From: Persicaria tinctoria
Taxonomy: Eukaryota > Streptophyta > Magnoliopsida > Caryophyllales > Polygonaceae
Assembly (NCBI GenBank): GCA_037127255.1
Contig: JBANSL010000009.1
Coordinates: 33,997,475 to 34,061,474, forward strand
DNA: 64,000 nt
Direction of reading: 5' to 3'
A model generated the notes under the pieces. The model saw only the letters and a program-made list of their open reading frames with translations. It was not told the DNA's origin and ran no database searches. Position numbers and translations under genes: made by a program. Each line of letters begins with the position of its first letter. The stretch's first letter is position 1. This document shows, piece by piece, positions 11,976-22,640 of the stretch.

Positions 11976-12244
11976 CCAATACTATATAATAGGTGGATAC
12001 CTTTGTTTATTCAGAATATTTATTATTTTACATAAATTTAATTAATATTTAAATATCTGAGTATATTCTTTGTGTTTAAATATTTATTTGTTTGTTTACA
12101 CTGTCTGATCGAATCATGTATTCGAATTAAATTGAAGGTTTCAATTAGAGTTTATTTAGAGAAAAAAAAGTTTATAAATTTTATAATATTAAATATATTA
12201 ATTTAATAAAAACTCCGCACAAAAAGTGCGGGTACTAAACTAGT
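11976..12244 (+). mobile_element. Possible small Helitron (3' end clear)
   Basis: The 3' end has a hairpin with arms CCGCAC (12215-12220) and GTGCGG (12226-12231) and ends in CTAGT (12240-12244) followed by T. A hairpin about 10 bases before a CTRRT end, inserted next to T, is the Helitron signature. The 5' end is uncertain; ACTATATAATAGGTGGATAC near 11981 resembles plant Helitron starts. The same terminal sequence recurs at 48919-48946. Confidence 0.5.
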
Positions 12245-12684
12245 TATTTTTAAAATATATATTAATTAAAATTTAAATTGATATAGCTGCAAAATTTATT
12301 ATTTATTTATTTTACATTATTTATATTGTTGTAATTAAAACATACTAAAAATAGGTTCATAGAAAAATCGTAAAAAGAAACAAAAAAAGATATATTAAAG
12401 ATCAAGTCAAATATGATGTTATACAACGTCTATTTTGTGTTGAGTATTGTAATGTCCCTCGTGAAGCAAAAACATTATAATATTGGGGAAAAAACATAAT
12501 CCCTTTGTTAACCAAAACATCGCGTAAAGTATAGTACAATCCATGTGTATATAATCGCATAAAGTTTTTTATAATTTTTTTTACTATTAAGTACTCCGTT
12601 AATCAAAACATGTCGCTTTCATAATTTTTTTTTTTTTTTATTATTTCTTAATTTTAGAAATTCACAAAAATTAGTGCTTTTAGT

Positions 12685-13500
12685 TAACTTAGTTAACTAG
12701 CTAGTTGAAGTTTCACAATTGGTATTCCACAATCTCTGTGAATTCGACACTCAATTGAAATGAGTCATAGAAATAAAGGTGGAAACTTTTATTTGTCTTT
12801 GTTAACTAACTAGTTGAGGTTTTACAATTGGTATTCCACAATCTCCGTGAATTCGACACTTAATTGAAATGAGTCATAGAAATAAAGGTGGAAAATTAGT
12901 ACTTTTACAAATCATTTCCAACATGTTTATCGAAGGTTATACTTTTACCTTTATATAACAACAAATATATGTATTTTTTTTTAATCTTAATTATTGTCAG
13001 TTGATTTTAAGATAAACCACTTATATATTGTATTATATATACACAACCCTCGATCTTTAGTGAGGAAACAATTTACATTCTTATTACAAATATTGTATGT
13101 GAGAGTTTAGAAAAAAAAATGCTTATTTTTATATGAAAAATAAGAGAATTGATAATAATTATAGAACAATAAACGAGATAATCTTTACGGATGAGAGGTT
13201 TAAGTACAATCCTAGCTAGGTTATCTTGAATGGGGTCAATATGAATCAAGTGGTAGGTGTTCAACCTTATCTGCTATCACATTGCCCTCCTAGAAAACAT
13301 CGGTAAGAAACATTACCTAAGAAGACAACAGGTGAAAAATAATACTCCTTATGAGTCACATGATTAATAAAGGTGGAAAATTAGTAATTTTATTTGTCTT
13401 AGTTAACTCACTAGTTGAGGTTTTACAATTGGTATTTCACAATCTCCGTGAATTTGACACTTGATTGAACTCGGTCATAGGAATAAAGGTGGAAAATGAG
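12685..13500 (+). repeat. Three copies of a ~109-bp repeat
   Basis: A unit containing CTAGTTGAGGTTTTACAATT, then GGTATTCCACAATCTCCGTG and an ATAAAGGTGGAAA end, occurs with its AGTTGA word at 12703, 12812 and 13413. The first two are in tandem (109-bp period). The third is about 600 bp away and more diverged. No coding content. Confidence 0.75.
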
Positions 13501-15057
13501 AGATATATAAGTTAAAACTTATAATATTATTTAGCTGACATTAAGTTAAAATTTGTATCATGTGAGTGAGAAAGTATTCCTTATTACAAAATATGTTTAA
13601 TGAAATGATTTTAAGTCTAAAGTAAAACAATTATTGTTTTTAACATTTAAAAGGGTCTTGTGGTTCTTTTTAAAGAGAATTAAGATTATGGGTGATTTAT
13701 ATAAAAACAAATTGGGAAGGGTGCCTTTTATGCAAGGTTCTATATTTAAGGGCGATTTTATGTAATTAAACATAAAGTAGCTTTGGATTTCGCCGACAGC
13801 CATTAATGGAACTTCCCAAATTCACAGCAAGCTCCACTACCATACCTGTAAAGGCTCGGATTTTCAAATCCTATATTTTCGGAAAAAGAGAATTAAAAAT
13901 GAAATTAAATCAGTTTTAAAACTCGTTTAGCGAATTCCAACCGGAATATAAAAATTGACGAATAATTTCCGTCCTTCTACCTCAAAAATTCAAAATAATT
14001 ATCAGATAGCGATATCCTTGTCGATTTTAAAAATCTAATTGATCGAGAGAGCGAGAGTCGGGAAAACTAACATTTGAGAACTAATTTCGAGATTTGAAAA
14101 CGTATTCGTGATTTATTTCCGGGTATTGATTTTAACCATTCCCACACTCTATCCTTACCAACTCCCTCACCTCCCCATACCTCCTTCAAATCACCATCAT
14201 CCCCGTCAGTTTCATTCAACATCATTCATCACCGTCACTCACCATCAACCTTTCACCACTCCGCTCCCACTCCTCGCGCCACCACCACACACAATCTCCT
14301 TCTTCCTTCTTCATTTCCTCCCTTCCTTCTGGTCACCCTCATCACCACTTGCCCTCCACCACCACCATCGTCGTCTTTTGGCTTCACATTTCACACCTTC
14401 GGTTCCTTTCAAAATCAGCCTCAAGCCACCTTCCTCCTTAGTCCTCCAAGCCATAGCGTCTGGACTCCACCTCCATTGACACCTCGGAGCCGGAGCCAGC
14501 ACCAGACACAGCCCCGGAGCTCCCTAGCGCCACCACCGAGTCACCGGAGTTCCATCTCTCCCGTTCAAGCGCAATTAGCTTCCGGTCCGATGAGCCATCA
14601 CGAGCCTCCGAAGACGCCCAGGCCTCCGATCGAGAGCTTCGAAGTCGCGAACTTCCTTGGTGAGTTCCGCCTTTTCCTTCCGCTGTTTCTAATTGTTTTC
14701 TGCCAGGGTCGGGCTGTGGGAGAGTGTATATGTGTGTGAGCCGAGTGTGGGGAGTCGAGTGGGCTCGTGATCCCCGGTGAGACCTCCGGCGAACTCGTAC
14801 TGGCGATGAGCAGAGGTGAGCGAGCGCGGGAGCAGGGGCGATGAGAGCGGGTGAACAGAGCACGCGAGCAGCGAGCGCGGGAGGAGGAACCCAACAGAGG
14901 CAAGCTCGACGAGTCCACGAGAGCAAGGCCGAGCTGGCGGGCGCGGGTGCGAGGAGCCGGCGAGCGACGGGTGAGCAGGCGCGGGAGCGGGACATTCCTC
15001 CATTTGAAATCCGGGGAAGAAGAAGACTGATGTGGCCTTTGGTGGGCCCCCATTGCT

Positions 15058-15059
<2 letters not shown>

Positions 15060-15104
<45 letters not shown>
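15060..15104. repeat. (AT)n microsatellite
   Basis: About 45 bp of uninterrupted AT dinucleotides inside the solo LTR. Confidence 0.97.
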
Positions 15105-15109
<5 letters not shown>

Positions 15110-16071
15110 ATTTATTAAACCGGGTTGGGATTATATAACCGGTTCGGTTCGGTTCAGGTTATCCGTTGATTATTTAACAAATTAATGGTAATTAAAATAT
15201 ATTATTGGGACTTCAAGATTTATAAAGAACTTAGAAAAGAATTTCTAGGTTGGGAAGTAATCTCATAAATAAATTTAAAAGGGAATTTGGCGAGTATTTT
15301 CAAGGGTCGGAATACTTAATTATTTAACTGGGATTTGAAACGGTTATGAAACTAACCTAGGAATAAGACTTATTCGATGACTAACTAGCATGATAATATG
15401 ATCGGTTGACTAACAGTATGATATGCATGACTAATAGCATGACTTGTGGTGAATTATTATATGAGAATAAATGTTGGATGATTATGACGATCTAGTAGGA
15501 TTTTATATCACACAAATTATGTCTTATGATTTTGATGAACCATTGAGGTATATGCGAAAATGATGTACATGAACATGCGGAAATGGTTGAATGAGTTATG
15601 GAGAATGATTTGGTCTTGAGGAGCGGATGATGCGATGAAATGACTTTCATAATATGTTACTTGTTCTATTGATTGAGGTGTGCTTGAGTGCTTAATAGTT
15701 GGATGTAAACTTATGTATATTCCATTATGTACTAGGTGATACTCTGTGATTGTGACTATTGTGTGCTGTATTCTTCTGTTGCCGATCTGCTAGTCAGGTA
15801 AGTCCTCCGGGGCTTACTCAGTAACCAGTACCTCCTGCCTGATGTGTCATATAGTATGTAGGTGTTGCATATGCATAAGAGCATGTCATGTAGTATCATG
15901 ATTAAGAATTGCATTTACGAATGAGCATCCTTATTCTGTATGCGTTTGAATACAGAACGGCCGTTATCTGTGAGTCCTAGAGTCCTTGCTAGGGTCATAG
16001 GGCAGCCCGGCTTCATCGGGTGTTGTCTTCCTCGAGTCATTTATATATATCACGAGATACGAGATGGACAT

Positions 16072-16143
16072 GAGATATGATATGATGATGAGATATGATA
16101 TGATGATGAGACATGATATGATGATGAGATTTGATACGATTAT
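16072..16143 (+). repeat. 18-bp tandem repeat, four units
   Basis: Units of GAGATATGATATGATGAT, two exact and two with one to a few changes, in the U3/R part of the solo LTR. Confidence 0.9.
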
Positions 16144-16797
16144 AGCATCGAACTGGCCAGTCTCCACCCTATCTGTAAGGGGGGTGGTGGTAGAAGAGGG
16201 ATATACCACTTGGTATTCTTTGTTAAGGCCTTCCTCAATATTCTGCGCATATGAATTAGGAGCATGATAGTGTGGTCTTATTTCAGTACTGCATGAAGGC
16301 ATCCTTTATTCTAGGTATAGGCGTATTATATGTCCTCAGCGCGGTCAGAGGACCCGTGGGCGGACTCTTGGCCTGACTTGGTGGTATAGTTTCAGGTACC
16401 CGATACACTGCTTGATTTTGTGCTGTTATGACGGGGTCTATTCATATGGCGGAAAGTGAGTGTTTGAAACCTGACTTCACCAGATTCACGCTTTTGGGGA
16501 TTTCTCCCTAATTATACTCTGTTTTGACCCGGCTCTGCCGTGGCACTGGTTGTATCACTTTCAGAACTTATGCCATTTGTATGATAAAGGATTTTCAGCG
16601 TTGTAGGCTTAGGACAGGTACAGGGGTTTACCCCGGGGTCTCCAACGGACTTTTCAGATTTGGGTGCGAAATCCCACTTTAAACTACACATCTTCGATTT
16701 AAAACCTTCAACCTGTACTCGGGGCGCAAGATCCCAACGAGGGGTTTCATCCCTCGAAACGTAACTCAGGAATCATAATCCCGGGCCGTTACAATAC

Positions 16798-17371
16798 CCG
16801 CCGACCGCCATCGAAGAGGAACACCTTTTCACCGCCTTGGCTGCCAGCAAGCTCCGGCCACCACCACACCCGTCGACCGCCATCGAAGAGGAACACCTTT
16901 TCACCGCCTAGGCCGCCAGCCAGCTCCGGCCACCACCATACCCGTCGATCGACCGCCATCGAAGAGGAAGCCTTTTCACTGCCTAGGCCGCCAGCAAGCT
17001 CCACCACCATCCTCGCCTATCCTTTCCGAATCTGCTATCAAGAATAGTGTTGCATTGGCGGCGCCGTTGCATCTATCGGCCCCGATCCAAGGTAGGAGGA
17101 AGAATTGTACCCACGGAAAGAACAACGTTTAATATAACGTTGTATAACAACGTACAATGGGACGTTGCACTACTTTACCTAAGCCCGATCGAGCCCGTTC
17201 GGGTTCCGGGCTACAACGTCCAATCGAACGTTATTACAACGTCGGTTTCATTTTCTCCAAAGCGATTGCACCACAAAATACAACGTCGGATTGGACGTTG
17301 TAGCAACGTCCAATCCAACGTTGCTATAACGTTGAATCCGACGAAGTATTTGCGGTGTATAAAGGGAACGC
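16798..17371 (-). repeat. Right TIR with a triplicated ~72-bp block
   Basis: The outer part (about 17040-17371) mirrors the left TIR. The inner part repeats a block containing GACCGCCATCGAAGAGGA, then CCTTTTCACCGCCTAGGCCG, three times, with the GACCGCC word at 16803, 16875 and 16951. The left TIR has this block about once or twice, so the block was amplified on one side only. Confidence 0.7.
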
Positions 17372-17684
17372 GTATTATTATATTGAGATGGATAAACTCT
17401 AGAAAATCATGCTTCGTTTGTATACACCTACATAGTGAGTTATTTGGAACCCCAATAAGACATTAGTTTCTCCCATCTTCTCTGCGTCTTTATTCTCTAT
17501 CACAAACACATGCAAGTTGTTAACCAGACCAGCCCTTATTCCGACTTTCCGGTGCTTTCCCCATCCTCAAGTCACTTGGTGGGTTTTTTTTTCCTTCACC
17601 AAAAAAAAATAATTTAAATCATCTGAAATACCGACTCTTAAACCCTAACCCTTCCGTCAATCCACCTCCGACCTCCGGCAGAAA
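17372..17684 (+). promoter_or_regulatory. Prohibitin 5' flank with a telo-box
   Basis: Only about 313 bp separate the long-TIR element from the prohibitin ATG, so the promoter and 5' UTR must lie here or reach into the TE. An AAACCCTAA telo-box is at 17640-17648, 36 bp before the ATG. This motif is frequent near the start of plant genes for translation, proliferation and mitochondrial functions. A CCAAT word is at about 17451. No convincing TATA box was found. Confidence 0.55.
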
Positions 17685-19446
17685 ATGGCGAACAACCAAA
17701 TAGCGATCTCCCTTCTCACCAGCCTCGCCAAGGCGGCATTCGGTCTCGGCGTCGGCGCCGCCGCCGTCAACTCCTCCATCTACACTGTCGACGGCGGCGA
17801 GCGCGCCGTCCTCTTCGACCGCCTCAGCGGGGTGAGGGAAGGCACGGTCGGTGAAGGCACCCACTTCCTCATCCCGTGGCTCCAGAAGCCGTACACCTTC
17901 GACATCCGCACCCGGCCGTACCAGTTCTCCTCGGTGTCCGGCACCAAGGATCTCCAGATGGTGAATCTCACCCTCCGCGTCCTCTCTCGGCCCGACGTCG
18001 ACAAGCTCCCCACCATCTTCCAGAACCTAGGGTTGAAGTATGAAGACAAGGTCCTGCCTTCGATCGGGAATGAGGTTTTGAAGGCCGTTGTCGCTCAGTT
18101 TAACGCCGATCAGCTGCTTACTGAGAGGCCAAAGGTCTCGGCTATGGTTAAGGACAGCTTGGAGAGGAGGTAAGATTTATTAATTGTTATGAATTGATTT
18201 CGTTGCAATTTATGCAATGCCTGATCGATTCTCATCAGTTCTTCATTTCCAATTGAATTTCCTGTTACGTGGATATGACAATTAAAGGTTCTACCTTTCC
18301 ATTTGAAAGGGGTTTTGCTTACTGAATTTTGAAGAAATAGGGGAAATGTTCAATCTACTACAAGAGGATTCTGGTTGTTGCATTGTTTGTTGGCAGTCAA
18401 GGATCATTTTGGTTGGTTTTGGATCAGGTTATTTCGAGTTCGATTTGAGTCTATATATTTCAGGTCAGGTTTGGATTGCTTCGGTTATTAGCTTTCACTT
18501 TGATTTTGGGAATGGATGGTGTGTGAAGAGGAGTACATATATCCGGCCTGTTTATGAATTAATTCTATCCCAATATTGACCTCTCCCATTGGGTTCAATC
18601 CGGATCATTGCGAACATATTTTTAATTACTCCAACATGTTATCCATATTATGTCTTCTGATAGATTTTTTGCTTGGAATTTTGGTTAATTTGCGATTGTG
18701 ATATCTTCTTATTCATTTTAACTGCACTGGATGGTGAAGCTGCCAAATCTGATGCTGTATTTGATCGATATGAGGATTTCTTGATTCGTGTTTGGAAATG
18801 GTTGATGTATGGAGGACCTAATTAGTAGATAATTAGACAACAAATTCAGATTGAATTTGTAGGATCTGTACTATATATCCTAATTATTGATACAATAGAA
18901 ATTACCTATACTATGTATCATAATTAGTAGCGATCTTGACTGTTACATATATCCTGTTTATGGGATAGGAATGTTGGGTTAAGTTGCATTTGTGACATCT
19001 TATTCATTTTAACTGATTTGGATATAAGTGAAGAAGTCACGAAATGCAATGCAGTATTGATGATATGGATTTTTTGATTTGTGTTTCGTAGGGCAAAGGA
19101 CTTTAACATCGTCTTGGATGATGTGGCTATCACCCACCTTTCATATAGTGCTGAATTCTCCCGAGCTGTGGAGCATAAGCAGGTGGCCCAACAGGAGGCC
19201 GAGAGATCCAAATTCGTGGTGATCAAGGCCGAGCAAGAGACAAGGGCTGCAGTTATTCGGTCTGAGGGAGAGAGCGATGCAGCTAGGCTGATCTCCGAAG
19301 CCACTGCAAATTTTGGAGATGGATTGATTGAGCTCAGGAAAATTGAGGCTGCCAAGGAAAATGTGGCTACTATGTGTCGGAATGGCAACGTAACTTACCT
19401 TCCGTCGGGCAATCAGATGCTCATGGGAATGAACAATGCTCGTTAA
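17685..19446 (+). CDS. PHB3: Prohibitin, type I (PHB3/PHB4-like)
   Basis: Prohibitins form ring complexes with type II partners in the inner mitochondrial membrane, where they support membrane organisation, protease control and plant growth and stress signalling. Exons 17685-18169 and 19092-19446 join (phase 2, GT..AG) into 279 residues, the family's usual length. The 922-bp intron (18170-19091) holds no gene. Residues about 8-28 form the N-terminal membrane segment. The SPFH/prohibitin domain covers about 28-190 with conserved [44 protein letters not shown] and [14 protein letters not shown] coiled coil with [17 protein letters not shown] follows. These motifs and the C-terminal [10 protein letters not shown] mark type I rather than type II. 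Exon 1 is much richer in G/C at third positions than exon 2. It looks intact; the choice between PHB3 and PHB4 is uncertain. Confidence 0.95.
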
Positions 19447-19737
19447 GCGTTGAGGTTATCAGTCAATTGTGCGATTTATGAACTTGCAAGGTGATTCATC
19501 ATTCATGAACAACGCATTAAGGCTGATGGAAACTGGTTTTCATAACGATTTTGCTGAAAACATCTTTAATTTGCTGCGCCTCTGGATATATATGGTAGTA
19601 CATTCCCCAAGTAAGCTTGGGGAAGAGCATACGTGAGTTTTGTACTTCACAAATTTCAATGCAATTGCTACTCTTTATACCCAGTACAATATTGACATGT
19701 GGAATGGTGGAAGAGGGTTCACTTTCCAACCTGATGA
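19447..19737 (+). other. Prohibitin 3' UTR and flank
   Basis: Ordinary AT-rich sequence that probably contains the 3' UTR and poly(A) site. It is cut 291 bp after the stop codon by the MULE at 19747; the flank resumes at 26409. Confidence 0.6.
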
Positions 19738-20401
19738 ATACAATTCCTTTTTGTTATCTGCACGGCCGCATATCGTCATCGGCACGGTGCCGGTGCCGAG
19801 CTCCCAGGTCGGCAGCACTAGTAGAAAAAAGGCTTTTTAGCCCGGGCGTTTTTTCATCATATAGCCCGGATATTTCAAAAACCCATCCGGGCAGTTGGTC
19901 TTCGGGATATTAGGCTAATAGCCCGGATCTAATTATAAACGCCCGGGCTATTTGGGTCAGTATATAGCCCGGATGTTGTAGATCCGGGTTATTAGGTCCC
20001 TTACATTTGAAAAAAGAACACAGTCATTTAGCCCGGATATTTTTATATCCGGGCTATTTTGTCCCTTTCATTTAAAAAAAATACACATATTTAGCTCGGA
20101 TATTAAAATGCCCGGGCTAAAAAGTCCCTTTTAAAAAAATGATATATATACACATTTGTGGCGCTCTCCACCAACAACCATTAGGGCCAATGCACAAATT
20201 TCCAATTACATTCGTTGCCTTGAAAATCTACAATGTACATATCCATCAACTCATAAAACAAGACGACTTGTAATTGAATGAAAGTCTTTGTCATTAACAA
20301 CACAAGTCACAAACCTCGAATTCTAGAGTTTTTCCAGTAAATTCACATACATATATAAACTCATTTTGAACTATAAAATATATCAACACATAAGTCACAC
20401 A

Positions 20402-20536
20402 CTAGGATCGTTTTCTTACAACAAGATATATGCCGATCACCATGGCCACCCCAACAACTGCAACCCCAAGAGACGCGAAGATCTTTGCTGCTGAAGAAGT
20501 TGCGCTTGTTGATGGAATTTCCATCAGCTTATCCAT
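20402..20536 (-). pseudogene. Captured last exon of a tail-anchored membrane protein
   Basis: On the minus strand, after a TGCAG splice-acceptor-like sequence, an open frame of 44 codons runs to a TAG at 20402-20404. It has a Ser/Thr/Ala-rich spacer, then a single hydrophobic helix (FASLGVAVVGVAMVIGIYLVV) and the basic end RKRS, the layout of a C-terminal tail anchor. It looks like the 3' exon of a host gene taken up by the CACTA element. I do not recognise the parent. Confidence 0.5.
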
Positions 20537-21201
20537 CTGCACTTGGAAATATCAAAAGATTAAATCAAGCCCAAAATCTCGTTTGTCTATATGCTTAGAT
20601 TGGCAGAAAAAACTAGCGCATACCCTTGAATTCAAACCTTGAGGAAAGTAACAAGGATTCAAAAAAAAAAACGTTCCTTGAAACATATTTTGGCAGAGTG
20701 AAAGTATTTTCTTGCAGCCATTACAATAACAAGGTACAAAGGGAGGAACTGATCGGCCCAACAAGTGATCAAACCTCTAATTTCTCTACTTTCATGAATC
20801 ATGACTACTATTATGCAATTATACGAAGGAATATTCATAGGCCATGTTAATTAATTATATTTCTTTTACGAAAAAAGCAAGTGGCATGCAATAAAGCAAA
20901 AAGAAGTTTGTATTATCATGGATTAAATCTATGCCACTTTCATTGTTTATCCATTTTGTAGAAAATATAAGTACAAGTGGAAAAGGTGGAGCTTGCAACC
21001 AACATGAGTCCTAACTCCTAAGCACTAGTGTCAATTGCACCCTCCACAATCAGATCATCTGATATATGAAAATTAATGGGAACCTTCAGATTGTTGTCAG
21101 AAATATTAATCAACTGAGTTGAATTTATCATTTACTCAAGCACCGAGGGTGAGCAACGACAATGATGATTAAAAGATTTCTTCATATATTCAGGCACTTA
21201 C

Positions 21202-21334
21202 CGCAAAATCCTTGGGGACTATATCCATGGTATGTGAGAGAAGCATCTGATATATATCTCTAGCAAAATAACCCTTTGACAGTTGCCCCCTCCACAATCA
21301 GATCATCAACCCTTGTTCCAAATTTGACATAAAC
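21202..21334 (-). pseudogene. Captured exon of a FAD-dependent oxidoreductase, internally deleted
   Basis: The minus strand shows a CTGCAG acceptor, then VYVKFGTRVDDLIVEGATVKG. After a frame break and apparent internal deletion comes ARDIYQMLLSHTMDIVPKDFA, ending at GCG/GTAAGT, a good donor. Both words match parts of plant chloroplast-type FAD/NAD(P)-binding oxidoreductases (relatives of the PIGMENT DEFECTIVE 327 protein). The match is from my memory of the family, not a search. Confidence 0.7.
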
Positions 21335-21606
21335 CTGCAGAAATCAGAAGCAGAACCTATGGATTACTGAGAAGTGATATTGCTGAGAATCACACAAAAA
21401 CACTCAAATAAAAAAGCAAGAACACGAACACTTGGGGGATTCCAAAGAAACACACAACAAAACAACCTTCTAAAGTATAAACGAACTAAGAGATCGACAT
21501 ATGCGTATGATGTTCGTTTACCTTTGGATCGACATATGCATATTCACATTTACATTTACACTTCTTAGTAAATTCACATTTATATTTACATAATTTACTG
21601 AGAAGC

Positions 21607-21694
21607 AGAACCTATGCAAATGCACATCAGAACCTATGCAAATTCACATCAGAACCTATGCAAATTCACATCAGAACCTATGCAAATTCACATT
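21607..21694 (+). repeat. 22-bp tandem repeat, four units
   Basis: AGAACCTATGCAAATTCACA plus TC, repeated four times with only one or two changes, inside the CACTA element. Confidence 0.95.
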
Positions 21695-21777
21695 TACATA
21701 TTGCTGAGAAGCAGAACCTATGGATTACTGAGAAGCCAAAAAGAATAAATGCAAATTAATCCAACAAAATCATACAA

Positions 21778-21960
21778 CTAGTGCAAAAAAGGCTAACTAT
21801 AATATGTCAAGGGCTTGTCACATGTCTCACAAAGAGCGGGAACTTGTCCCACAGAAGTCCACAACCCTTCTCCTCGTAAGATAAGAATCTGATATCTCTT
21901 AGAGGCATTGTACAATATATGTTAGCCATTTACATATTGTCGATGGGTACATGTATGAGT
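21778..21960 (+). mobile_element. Possible remnant CACTA end
   Basis: ACTAGTGCAAAAAAGGCT resembles another common CACTA tip (CACTAGTGCAAAAAAGGC) but the first CA is changed. It could be a nested remnant or an internal rearrangement of the host CACTA element. No partner end was found. Confidence 0.3.
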
Positions 21961-22138
21961 GTGTGCATTCACATGTGGAATGTTGTCTAAACTACCCCGA
22001 TTCATAAGTTATAATTATTCATTCACATCATAATATATACCAGCAGGCTACTGAAATCAGAACAGGTTAACCAATTTAATGCTCAAGAAAGAACACTTAA
22101 TAGAAGATTGTTATTCTTGAACAAGGCAGTAAAATCAC

Positions 22139-22280
22139 CTCCCCAAAACAAAATTTGTTATCCAATTGTATGAGCCGACGAACTACTAATGCACCAATAT
22201 CACGTCCTCTTAGCTTAACAGGTTGTCCTCGCTCGATCAAGGTAACATCTGAACCAAGTTCTGCAAGGACAAGAGTTGCT
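22139..22280 (-). pseudogene. Captured exon: FAD-binding segment of the oxidoreductase
   Basis: On the minus strand this reads ATLVLAELGSDVTLIERGQP, then VKLRGRDIGALVVRRLIQLD and NKFCFGE, and stops at GAG/GTGATT, which resembles a splice donor. These residues follow the Rossmann glycine motif in the FAD-dependent oxidoreductase family; the GxGxSG part itself is missing or decayed upstream. The order with the neighbouring exons (22640 to 21202 on the minus strand) is the native gene order. Confidence 0.75.
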
Positions 22281-22417
22281 CAACACTTTAGCAACTGATT
22301 TCCCCAATTCAATAGCAAAACACTTCAAGTTCCGGGATGACATAGCAACAAAACCCCCTTCATGTTTCGAAAACCCTAAGTTACGCAAATGATGTCGAGA
22401 TTAGGGTTCAAACTAAC

Positions 22418-22640
22418 CTGGAACTTGAGAACTTTAGCAATTTGCTCGAGGAGAGGATCAAAAATCCCTAGAAAATCCTTCCCGGGGTCCATGTCAACCT
22501 CGACTCCCAACTTAGACAGCCTCCAAACCCCCTGGAATTTGTCGTTAACGTCGATCTTATCCTTATTGATTTCTTTGAACTTGTTCTTCTCCGAAGGGTA
22601 CCGAAGTTTCCCCGTCCTCTGCGACCTCCTCACGCATCGG
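22418..22640 (-). pseudogene. Captured N-terminal exon of the oxidoreductase
   Basis: The minus-strand frame (open from 22708) includes RCVRRSQRTGKLRYPSEKNK, then KIDVNDKFQGVWRLSKLGVE and DPGKDFLGIFDPLLEQIAKV, ending at CAG/GTTAGT, a splice donor. The RYPSEKxK and WRLSKLGVxVxxDPGKDFLG words are characteristic of the same plant FAD-dependent oxidoreductase family. It still has an ATG and is open over 110 codons, so it could be translated if transcribed. Confidence 0.72.

Larger units (their letters stand above)
11421..13841. other. Interior of the long-TIR element, no gene
   Basis: GC-rich up to about 11780 (short frames, none recognised), then AT-rich and non-coding. It contains a Helitron-like 3' end (12211-12244) and a dispersed 109-bp repeat (12685-13500), listed separately. 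I see no transposase. Confidence 0.6.
13847..16793 (+). mobile_element. Solo LTR, 2.9 kb, Ty3/gypsy-type
   Basis: It starts TGTAAAGGCTCGG and ends GGGCCGTTACA (near inverted tips). The 5-bp duplication ATACC lies on both sides (13842-13846, 16794-16798), so it is a complete unit. There is no gag, pol, PBS or internal region, which is the expected product of recombination between two LTRs. A 2.9-kb LTR with a TGTAA..TTACA start and end suggests a large chromovirus (Tekay-like) or similar gypsy lineage, by inference. It is nested inside the long-TIR element and near the inner end of its right TIR. GC-rich open frames at 14110-15060 are not genes. Confidence 0.88.
10990..17371. mobile_element. 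Large non-autonomous element with long TIRs (Mutator-like)
   Basis: The left end (10990 onward) and the right end (reading back from 17371) are inverted copies over several hundred bases. Both start with a CCCT-rich tip, then ATACACCGCAAAT, then many CAACGT/ACGTTG words, a CCCGAACGGGCTCG-like block, and a TGGTGGTGGAGC...GGCCTAGGCGGTGAAAAGG block. The flanking 9-mers are ATATTATTA (10981-10989) and GTATTATTA (17372-17380), an 8/9 match. Long TIRs with 9-bp TSDs fit the Mutator superfamily. No transposase is visible in the 5-kb interior, so it would depend on a partner. The interior was later hit by the solo LTR at 13847-16793. Exact tips could be off by a few bases. Confidence 0.7.

Noticed and set aside
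14108..15062. Several overlapping GC-rich open frames on both strands
   Set aside because: They lie wholly inside a solo LTR with clear ends and TSDs, have low-complexity composition and match no protein family.
18346..18579. 77-codon frame after the first prohibitin exon
   Set aside because: It lies entirely within the prohibitin intron, has no recognisable motif, and the exon-exon junction is exact without it.
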